A stretch of DNA of 21,353 bases. Source: an uncultured Collinsella sp. (GTDB lineage Bacteria; Actinomycetota; Coriobacteriia; Coriobacteriales; Coriobacteriaceae). The stretch is taken from positions 1 to 21,353 of the forward strand of contig CAUBMI010000040.1 of NCBI GenBank assembly GCA_958436995.1. The letters run 5' to 3'. Under the pieces are notes generated by a model. It searched no databases and was not told the origin of the DNA. It saw nothing but the letters and a program-made list of their open reading frames with translations. Made by a program: the position numbers and the translations under genes. Shown piece after piece: positions 6,354-12,198 of this stretch (the first letter of the stretch is position 1; each line of letters begins with the position of its first letter).

Positions 6354-7187
6354 CTACTCCTGGGGCATAGCCGGCATGGCCACCGTGGCACCCGGGTCCT
6401 CGCCGGCGCCGTCCACGAGCGGCAGGCCGCCCTCATGCGCAGGTCCTACCGGAACCGTCGCCGCACCGCCAAAGACGGCAGCGGAGGCCTCGTGGTTCTC
6501 GGCAACCGCGCCCTCGGTATCAATCGCCACCTGGGGCTCGTCGTCAAAGTTGGGGACGCCCTGGGGCTCGGTGGGAACGGGCTCGGCGGTCGCATCGGCA
6601 ACGGGCTCGGCGTCGACCGGCACATCGCCCTCGTCAGCGCCCTCGTCCTCGGCAGCATCTTCGCCGTTCGCAGCGGCGACGGCCTCGTGAGGATCCTTGC
6701 CCTCGGCCTCGGCGCGCATGCCCAGCACCAGGTTGCGCAGGCCCGCGACCGTGCCTTCCACGTCGGGGGCAGGCTGGTCGGCGTGCAGGTACGCCCAGTC
6801 CATCATAAAGGTGGCCGACGACAGCGCACCGATGGCCAGTGCGTCGTCGGGGCACGAAAGCTCGACCTCAAAGACACGCTCGTCATGCTCGCTTACGCGC
6901 GTGCGGCCGCACGAGATGCTACCGGCAAGACCGGTCTCGTTCATGAGCTCGACCGTCACGTGCTCCAGCAGGTGGCAGAGCTCGGTCTGACCCATGCAGT
7001 CCTGGAACTCGCGGCCGGAATCGCCCAGGCACAGGTGCTTGGCAATCGCCGGCACCAGGTAGTACACGCGCGCCGTGGCCTCGATATCCTCCGAGGTCAT
7101 GAGCGGCATGCCGGGGTTCACCAGCACGTGCGCGCAGATCTTGTCCTCGCTGACGGTGACCTTAAGGATGTTGAACAGGCCTGCCAT
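6354..7187 (-). CDS. Stand-alone cyanophycin-synthetase N-domain-like protein (HxxEH), acidic tail
   Basis: 277 residues, no signal peptide or membrane helix. Residues about 60-125 match the end of the N-terminal domain of cyanophycin synthetase (CphA): CHLLEHVTVELMNETGLAG, then CGRTR (93-97), then FEVELSCPDD. CphA has HILEHVxLELQxLAGxxVGFGRTR in the same order. H72-L-L-E75-H76 is an HxxEH motif, as in inverted-zinc (M16-type) metallopeptidases, and from memory the CphA N domain is reported to have a cryptic hydrolytic site. The ATP-grasp and Mur-ligase domains of CphA are absent. The last 120 residues are a low-complexity Ala/Glu/Asp/Pro tail, probably disordered. The ATG has GGGGAG upstream and lies 24 nt after the CNNM/CorC gene, so the two are probably one transcript. 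Its function is not established; peptide or isopeptide hydrolysis is a hypothesis. Confidence 0.7.
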   Translation of the reverse strand: MAGLFNILKVTVSEDKICAHVLVNPGMPLMTSEDIEATARVYYLVPAIAKHLCLGDSGREFQDCMGQTELCHLLEHVTVELMNETGLAGSISCGRTRVSEHDERVFEVELSCPDDALAIGALSSATFMMDWAYLHADQPAPDVEGTVAGLRNLVLGMRAEAEGKDPHEAVAAANGEDAAEDEGADEGDVPVDAEPVADATAEPVPTEPQGVPNFDDEPQVAIDTEGAVAENHEASAAVFGGAATVPVGPAHEGGLPLVDGAGEDPGATVAMPAMPQE

Positions 7188-7211
7188 AACTCTCCCCTAC
7201 TCTTCCTTGTC

Positions 7212-8585
7212 CTACTCGTCGCCGTCGTGCGGATTCGCGGAACCCGCACCCGACGTCGTCGGCTCGTCTACCGAAGACTCGGAATCCTTCTTATCGGTTT
7301 CGGCCGGAGCGATCACGCGAATGAGCGAGATGCGCTGGCCACGCATCGACTGCACTTTAAACTTGTACCCCGCGACCTCAAACACCTCTCCGATGTCGGG
7401 CACCGAGTCGCAAAGCTCCAAAATCCAGCCGGCGATGGTCTCATAATCATCGCTTTCCTCAAGCGGCCAACCAAGCTCAATCGCGTCATCGCACGAAAAA
7501 CGCCCATCAACGAGCCACTCGCGGCGCGAAAGGCGCGTGAGGTACTTGTTGTCGGGGTCGAACTCGTCCTCGATCTCGCCCACGATCTCCTCGACGATGT
7601 CCTCGATGGTGATGATGCCGGCCGTGCCGCCGTACTCATCCACGACGACCACGATCTGGTCGTGCGAGGTCTGCATCTCGGACAGCAGCGGCAGGATGTC
7701 CTTGGTGTCGGGCACAAAGGTGGCGTCGCGCAAAAAGCCGGCGATGGGCTGGTCGCCCTTGCCGTCGAGCGCGGGCTGGATCAGGTCCTTGATGTGCGCG
7801 ATGCCCGCGACGTTGTCGGGGTCCTCGTGATAGACGGGGATGCGGCTGAAGCCGGTCTGGCGCATGGTGGATAGTACGCTGGCGACCGTCTCGTCGTCCT
7901 CGCACATGGTGGTGTCCACGCGCGGCACCATGACCTCGCGGGCAACGGTGTCGCCCAGGTCAAAGATCTCGTGGATCATGCGCTTTTCCTCGTCGAGCAG
8001 GTCGTCCTGCTCCGAGACCATGTACTTGATCTCTTCTTCCGAGACGTTCTGACGGTCGTCGGCACTCTTGATACGCAAGATGCGGGCCAGGCCATCGGAG
8101 CAAGCGCCAGTCAGCCACACGAGCGGACGGGCGATCTTCTGGAACACGGAAAGCGGGCCCACGACCTGCTTGGACACGCCCTCGGCATTGGCCAGGCCGA
8201 TGCGCTTGGGGACGAGCTCGCCGATCACGATGGACACGAAGGCGACCGCGACGGTGATGATGACCGGCGCCAGGCCGCGCGCGATGGCGGAGAGCGGCGC
8301 GATGCCAAAGCTCATGAGCCACGTGGCAAGCGGGTCGGACAGGCTCGTCGAGGCGACGGCGGACGAGGCGAAGCCCACGAGCGTGATGGCGACCTGGATG
8401 GTGGCGAGCAGCTGGTCGGAGTCGGCGGCCAGCTTAATGGCACGCTCGGCGCGCTTGTCGCCTTCCTCGGCCTCATGCTCCAGCACGGCGCGCTTGGCCG
8501 TGGTGAGCGCCATCTCGGACATAGAGAAGTAGCCGTTGATGAGGGTCAAAACGAGGGTGGTGATAAGGGAGATGGTTATGTCCAT
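7212..8585 (-). CDS. CNNM/CorC-family CBS transporter (hemolysin C-like, Mg2+/Co2+ efflux family)
   Basis: 457 residues of the usual family length and order: a DUF21/CNNM membrane domain (about 1-175, with GYFSMSEMAL near the first helix and the signature GELVPKRIGLANAE at 122-135), an acidic helical stretch (VSEEEIKYMVSEQ), a CBS pair (about 213-335, VAREVMVPRVD and VVVDEYGGTAGIITIEDIVEEIVGEI) and a CorC_HlyC FAD-like domain (about 345-428). A charged, probably disordered tail ends the protein. Members export or exchange Mg2+ and some divalent metals, with CBS domains sensing MgATP. The ATG at 8585 has only a distant SD (GGAGG 15 nt upstream), so initiation may be weak. It heads a pair with the CphA-N-like gene. 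Confidence 0.92.
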   Translation of the reverse strand: MDITISLITTLVLTLINGYFSMSEMALTTAKRAVLEHEAEEGDKRAERAIKLAADSDQLLATIQVAITLVGFASSAVASTSLSDPLATWLMSFGIAPLSAIARGLAPVIITVAVAFVSIVIGELVPKRIGLANAEGVSKQVVGPLSVFQKIARPLVWLTGACSDGLARILRIKSADDRQNVSEEEIKYMVSEQDDLLDEEKRMIHEIFDLGDTVAREVMVPRVDTTMCEDDETVASVLSTMRQTGFSRIPVYHEDPDNVAGIAHIKDLIQPALDGKGDQPIAGFLRDATFVPDTKDILPLLSEMQTSHDQIVVVVDEYGGTAGIITIEDIVEEIVGEIEDEFDPDNKYLTRLSRREWLVDGRFSCDDAIELGWPLEESDDYETIAGWILELCDSVPDIGEVFEVAGYKFKVQSMRGQRISLIRVIAPAETDKKDSESSVDEPTTSGAGSANPHDGDE

Positions 8586-8699
8586 CGGGAGTTTCTCGAA
8601 CCTCCAAGATTCGGGACGTTGGGTAGTAAGCGTAGGTGACGGATAGGGCAGTTGCGCCCGGCGGCCGCTTGGATGGGCCCGCGGGCACAGGAGCGATCG

Positions 8700-9383
8700 C
8701 TAGATTACGAAGAGGATCACCGCCATGAACTGGAAGATACTGCCGGCGAGCACCCACAAGTGAAACACACTGTGCAGGTAACGCACGTTTTTGGCGATGT
8801 AGAACGGCACGCCCACGGTGTAGCACACGCCGCCGACAGCGAGCAGAGCAAGTGCCACGGGGTTGAGCAGCGACACGAGCTCGGGCAGCTTAAAGACAAC
8901 GAGCCAGCCCATCAGCAGGTAGACCAGGCCGCTTACCCAGTGCGGCTGGCGCTCGCACATAAAGCATTCGAGGGCAATGCCGATAATGGCGATGGCCCAT
9001 ACGGCAAAGAACAGCGCAGGGCCGCCGTCGTTTGCGAGCGTGATGAGGCAAAACGGCGTATAGCTACCGGCAATGAGCAGGTAGATGCAGCTGTGGTCGA
9101 TGATGCGAAACACGCGCTTGGCGCGCGCGGGCTGAATCGCGTGGTAGAGCGTGGAGGCTAGGTATTCGAGGATAATGCTGACACCATAGACAATCGCCGC
9201 GGCCATGTGGGCCGGGCCTCCGCCGCGCAAGGCAGCGAATACGATCAGGAGCACCAGGCCCGCGATACCCAGCAGGCAGCCGACACCATGGGTGACGGAG
9301 TTCATGATCTCCTCGCCCACCGTGTAGTGTGGAACGGCCGCGGTCTTGGGTCGCGGCTTAGAACTGTCGCTCGAATCGGACAT
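8700..9383 (-). CDS. trhA: TrhA / hemolysin III family membrane protein
   Basis: 227 residues from the ATG at 9383. A TTG at 9401 would add six residues, but the likely SD (GGAGG) lies inside that extension. There are seven predicted helices and the PAQR/HlyIII marks: TVGEEIMNSVTHGVG (21-35), STLYH81, D96-H97-SCIYLLIAGSYTP, and the H204-SVF-H208 pair in the last helix. H81, H204 and H208 are the expected zinc ligands and all are present. The usual extra His further along the last helix is Gln here (SIFQF). The family is linked to membrane-lipid homeostasis and has a hydrolase-like zinc site; the historic haemolysin name is not functional evidence. Its promoter lies in the divergent region shared with the hydrolase. 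Confidence 0.87.
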   Translation of the reverse strand: MSDSSDSSKPRPKTAAVPHYTVGEEIMNSVTHGVGCLLGIAGLVLLIVFAALRGGGPAHMAAAIVYGVSIILEYLASTLYHAIQPARAKRVFRIIDHSCIYLLIAGSYTPFCLITLANDGGPALFFAVWAIAIIGIALECFMCERQPHWVSGLVYLLMGWLVVFKLPELVSLLNPVALALLAVGGVCYTVGVPFYIAKNVRYLHSVFHLWVLAGSIFQFMAVILFVI

Positions 9384-9418
9384 GCCGGTTACATCCTCCA
9401 ACGTAAAGAGTTCTCAAC

Positions 9419-9456
9419 ACTATATCAAAGCGTCTGGGTGCGTGCGAAATTTGCAC
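9419..9456 (-). promoter_or_regulatory. trhA-like gene promoter with an overlapping inverted repeat
   Basis: The minus strand carries an extended -10 (TGA-TATAGT, 9427-9419). A 15-bp inverted repeat GTGCGAA-A-TTTGCAC (9442-9456, one mismatched pair) covers the -35 position, a typical repressor placement. Confidence 0.5.
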
Positions 9457-9490
9457 CATACGTGACCCTTTGTTTACCCATTCTTTGCCT

Positions 9491-9504
9491 GTTGACGCAT
9501 CAAC
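9491..9504 (+). promoter_or_regulatory. Operator-like palindrome 1 upstream of the alpha/beta hydrolase
   Basis: GTTGACGCATCAAC, arms GTTGA/TCAAC around four bases, contains the -35 hexamer TTGACG. A second copy with three base changes is at 9536-9549. Confidence 0.6.
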
Positions 9505-9520
9505 GGTGAACGTCCATAAT
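9492..9520 (+). promoter_or_regulatory. Sigma-A promoter of the alpha/beta hydrolase
   Basis: TTGACG (9492-9497), a 17-bp spacer, then CATAAT (9515-9520): a near-consensus housekeeping promoter. The predicted start near 9527 gives a leader of about 43 nt ending in AAGGAG eight bases before the ATG. Confidence 0.75.
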
Positions 9521-9535
9521 GCGCTTGCATTAAAT

Positions 9536-9549
9536 GTTGATGTATTAAC
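9536..9549 (+). promoter_or_regulatory. Operator-like palindrome 2 upstream of the alpha/beta hydrolase
   Basis: GTTGATGTATTAAC, matching site 1 at 11 of 14 positions and keeping the dyad, lies just after the predicted transcription start. The sites are 45 bp apart centre to centre, about four helical turns, which suits cooperative binding or looping by one regulator. Confidence 0.6.
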
Positions 9550-9569
9550 ATCTATAAGGAGAACCGTAA

Positions 9570-10535
9570 ATGCCTCAAAGCGCACACCCCCATCGAAAGC
9601 TCAAGATAGCCGGCGTTGTTGCGTTGGTGCTCGTCGTCGCGCTGCTTGGATTTGCCGGCAACTTTTTGTTTGACTTTGCCCTGAACCCCCAAGCGCCGTA
9701 CACCATGAAGATGATGCAGGATAGCAAGAACGACAAAGAAGGTGAGCAGCCGGATGCCGAGGACACCGAGGCGCGGGCATGGTTTAAGGAAAACCGCAAG
9801 AGCAGCAGCCTCACCGCAGATGACGGAACCGAGCTCGCCGCTTGGTATTTCGCCGCCTCGGAGAACACCCACGATTACGCTGTCTGCCTACACGGATACA
9901 CCGATGAGCCCATCGGCATGGCCCGATACGCCAAACGATTCCATGACCGCGGCATGAACGTGCTCGCGCCTGCCGCCCGCGCCCACGAGCGTTCCGGCGG
10001 CGACTATATCGGCATGGGCTGGCCCGAGCGCCTCGACATCGTCGCATGGATCGAGCGAATCGTTCAGGCTGACCCCGAGGCGCGCATCCTGGTCTTTGGC
10101 GAGTCGATGGGTGCGGCAACCGCCATGAACGTTGCGGGGGAATCTCTGCCCGCAAACGTGAAATGCATTATCGAGGACTGTGGCTATACGAGTGTTTGGG
10201 ACGAGTTTTCCCTACAGCTCAAGGACGTGTTCGGCCTGCCCAGCTTCCCTTTGCTCGATGTGGCGAACCTGGTGTGCAACGTGCGCGCAGGCTACGACTT
10301 TCATACGGCGAGCAGCGTGGAGCAACTCAAACACGCGACGGTTCCCATGCTGTTTATCCACGGCGACCAGGACACCTTTGTGCCGTACGACATGCTCGAC
10401 CAAAACTACGACGCGTGCGCCAGCAAGGTCAAGCAAAAGCTCACCATCCATGGCGCCACCCACGCCAAGAGTGCGCAAGTTGACCCCGAGCTCTACTGGA
10501 ATACGGTCGACGACTTCCTCGGAAAGAATTTTTAG
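9570..10535 (+). CDS. Membrane-anchored alpha/beta hydrolase (serine hydrolase)
   Basis: 321 residues. An N-terminal anchor or uncleaved signal helix (about 11-34, KLKIAGVVALVLVVALLGFAG) places the enzyme outside the membrane. The hydrolase fold shows an oxyanion-loop C-L-H-G-Y (106-110), a nucleophile elbow G177-E-S179-M-G181, an acid in H-G-D-Q-D268 followed by TFVP, and a catalytic His298 (GATHAKS). This is the complete Ser-Asp-His triad of the peptidase S9/BEM46-like hydrolases common in Firmicutes and Actinobacteria. The substrate (ester, lipid or small peptide) cannot be read from sequence. It is a single-gene transcript: its own strong promoter, AAGGAG 8 nt before the ATG, and a terminator after it. 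Two palindromic sites around the promoter suggest dedicated regulation. Confidence 0.9.
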   Translation: MPQSAHPHRKLKIAGVVALVLVVALLGFAGNFLFDFALNPQAPYTMKMMQDSKNDKEGEQPDAEDTEARAWFKENRKSSSLTADDGTELAAWYFAASENTHDYAVCLHGYTDEPIGMARYAKRFHDRGMNVLAPAARAHERSGGDYIGMGWPERLDIVAWIERIVQADPEARILVFGESMGAATAMNVAGESLPANVKCIIEDCGYTSVWDEFSLQLKDVFGLPSFPLLDVANLVCNVRAGYDFHTASSVEQLKHATVPMLFIHGDQDTFVPYDMLDQNYDACASKVKQKLTIHGATHAKSAQVDPELYWNTVDDFLGKNF

Positions 10536-10572
10536 GCAAAAAGCAACGTCCGGGGCTTTATCTGACCCCCTA

Positions 10573-10705
10573 TTTTCGGAAGTATGCGGCAAAATCTGGA
10601 ACTGCCGACCAGACCGCAGTTTTATCAACAATTTATCAGGGGTTTTGTTGCCAAAAAACGTCGTGTGCTCGGCGGTCTCGAAATTTGCCGCATACTTCCG
10701 GAAAA
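10573..10705. repeat. 133-bp imperfect inverted-repeat element (MITE-like)
   Basis: The left arm (10573-10606) begins TTTTC-GGAAGTATGCGGCAAA. The right arm (10669-10705) ends with its complement TTTGCCGCATACTTCC-GGAAAA. The 16-bp core GGAAGTATGCGGCAAA is perfect, and similarity continues inward (TCTGGAACTGCCGA versus TCGGCGGTCTCGAAAT) with mismatches. The ~60-bp centre is A/T-rich and encodes nothing. It lies between convergent genes. A non-autonomous element or a large 3'-UTR structure are both possible. Confidence 0.65.
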
Positions 10706-10739
10706 CCGCCCGCGAGCGCTGTGCTCGCGGGCGGCTTTT
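10706..10739. terminator. Bidirectional terminator between hydrolase and DUF362 genes
   Basis: A perfect 12-bp stem (CCGCCCGCGAGC / GCTCGCGGGCGG) with a 5-nt loop is followed by CTTTTG on the plus strand and by GTTTTC on the minus strand. It can therefore stop transcripts of both convergent genes. Confidence 0.85.
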
Positions 10740-10786
10740 GCTCGACTTACGCCACAAAGTCACTTGATATGTTCAATAGCTAGGTG

Positions 10787-11992
10787 CTACTTGACCTCGA
10801 TGAGCTCATACTCGCTCGTGCCCAGGCCGATCTTCTCGGCGTGTGCGATGCAGGAGCGCCAGTCGGTGTCGGGATGTGTGATGCAGAAGGGGTCCTTGGC
10901 CTGCTCACCCTCCAGATGCTCGTGGTCGTGCTCCATCTTGGCCGCGCTGTCGGTGAGCACGGTGTTGGGCAACGGCTCGGATGCTAGGACGGCGTCGGCG
11001 CAGGCTTGATCGATGGCGACCGGGTCGAAGCTCGCAAACATGCCAATGTCGTTGACGATGGGCGTGTCGTTCTCGGCGTGGCAGTCACAGTTGGGGCTAA
11101 TGTCCATGGCGAGCGAGATGTGGAAGCTCGGGCGGCCGTCGACGATAGCCTTGGTGTACTCGGCAATCTTGCAGTTGAGCACGTCGGCCGCGGCATCATA
11201 GTCGGGGTTGATGGCGTCCTGGTTGCACACGCCGATGCAGCGGCCGCAGCCCAGGCAGCGGTCGTGGTCGATGGCGGCCACGTGCACCTCGACGGTCTTG
11301 CCACTCGCCAGCTCGCGCTCGCGGGTGCCGTCGAACGAGATGGCGTTGTGCGCGCAGATCTTTTCGCAGGCACGGCAGCCAACGCAGTGCTCGGTCGCGA
11401 CGCTTGGCTTGCCGGCAGCATGCTGCTCCATCTTGCCGGCACGGCTGCCGCCGCCCATGCCCAGGTTCTTCATGGCGCCGCCAAAGCCAGCCTGCTCATG
11501 ACCCTTAAAGTGCGTGAGGCTGATCACGATGTCGGCATCCATGAGCGCCTGGCCGATCTTGGCCTCGCGCACGTACTCACCGCCCTCGACCGGGACGAGC
11601 GCCTCGTCGGTGCCCTTGAGGCCGTCGGCGATGATGACCTGGCAGCCCGTGGCGTACGGGGTAAAGCCGTTCTGGTAGGCGGTGTCGATGTGCTCGAGCG
11701 CGTTTTTGCGGCTACCGACGTAGAGCGTGTTGCAGTCGGTGAGGAAGGGCTTGCCGCCCAGCTCCTTCACGACATCCGCGACGGCGCGGGCGTAGTTGGG
11801 GCGCAAAAAGCTCAGATTGCCCAGCTCGCCAAAGTGAATCTTGATGGCGACGAACTTGTTCTCAAAGTCGATCTGCTCAATACCAGCGCGACGGACGAGG
11901 CGCTTGAGCTTGTCGAGCTGGCTCTCGCGAGCATGCGTGCGCAGGTTGGTGAAGTACACCTTGGCGGGTGCGACAGGTGCAGTTGCGGTCAT
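10787..11992 (-). CDS. DUF362 double-[4Fe-4S] ferredoxin-like protein
   Basis: 401 residues, cytoplasmic. The DUF362 region (about 10-190, with HFGELGN, FLTDCNTLY, and HFKGHEQAGFGGAMKNLGMG at 161-180) leads into two classical ferredoxin motifs: C203-VG-C206-RA-C209-EKI-C213 and C246-LG-C249-GR-C252-IGV-C256. These predict two [4Fe-4S] clusters. A further short C-x-C-H (302-305) and a His/Glu-rich stretch (MEHDHEHLEGE, about 353-363) could bind metal. The family is common in anaerobes; its redox partner is generally unknown. The ATG has GAGGGG 7-10 nt upstream. A TTGACT lies about 70 bp upstream but no good -10 goes with it. It is the only gene in its transcription unit. Confidence 0.9.
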   Translation of the reverse strand: MTATAPVAPAKVYFTNLRTHARESQLDKLKRLVRRAGIEQIDFENKFVAIKIHFGELGNLSFLRPNYARAVADVVKELGGKPFLTDCNTLYVGSRKNALEHIDTAYQNGFTPYATGCQVIIADGLKGTDEALVPVEGGEYVREAKIGQALMDADIVISLTHFKGHEQAGFGGAMKNLGMGGGSRAGKMEQHAAGKPSVATEHCVGCRACEKICAHNAISFDGTRERELASGKTVEVHVAAIDHDRCLGCGRCIGVCNQDAINPDYDAAADVLNCKIAEYTKAIVDGRPSFHISLAMDISPNCDCHAENDTPIVNDIGMFASFDPVAIDQACADAVLASEPLPNTVLTDSAAKMEHDHEHLEGEQAKDPFCITHPDTDWRSCIAHAEKIGLGTSEYELIEVK

Positions 11993-12080
11993 AGATATTT
12001 CCCCTCGGTCTATATGGCGTTACAGACATAGAGGATGGTACCCGTTAAAGCGGGGTTGAAGTCAAGCGCCGCACCTGGCC

Positions 12081-12198
12081 ACTCATTGGGGACAGACATG
12101 AGTGCCGCCAGGGACAGTCCTTGCCAGCCCGGCCGACGAGCCGGCGATCCGGCAAAGACAGTCCCCGATGACTAGTCGTTTAAGAACGTCCCCAATGG
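12081..12198. repeat. Composite intergenic repeat block (copy A)
   Basis: It contains CTCATTGGGGACAGAC (12082-12097), a hairpin-forming unit 12111-12174 whose arms GGGACAGTCCTTGCC and GGCAAAGACAGTCCC pair, and the 23-nt TAGTCGTTTAAGAACGTCCC-type block 12173-12195. The same units recur at 15684-15836 and 3563-3598. The block starts directly after the permease stop codon on the minus strand and carries no gene. Confidence 0.8.

Noticed and set aside
6066..7874. 602-codon plus-strand ORF across the YtxH, CphA-N-like and CorC genes
   Set aside because: It spans three genes with recognisable domains on the other strand and shows no motif of its own.
9384..9401. TTG start for the trhA-like gene
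   Set aside because: The extension contains the GGAGG that serves as SD for the ATG at 9383.
10584..11009. 141-codon plus-strand ORF through the inverted repeat and terminator
   Set aside because: It crosses a terminator hairpin, runs antisense to the DUF362 gene and has no domain.
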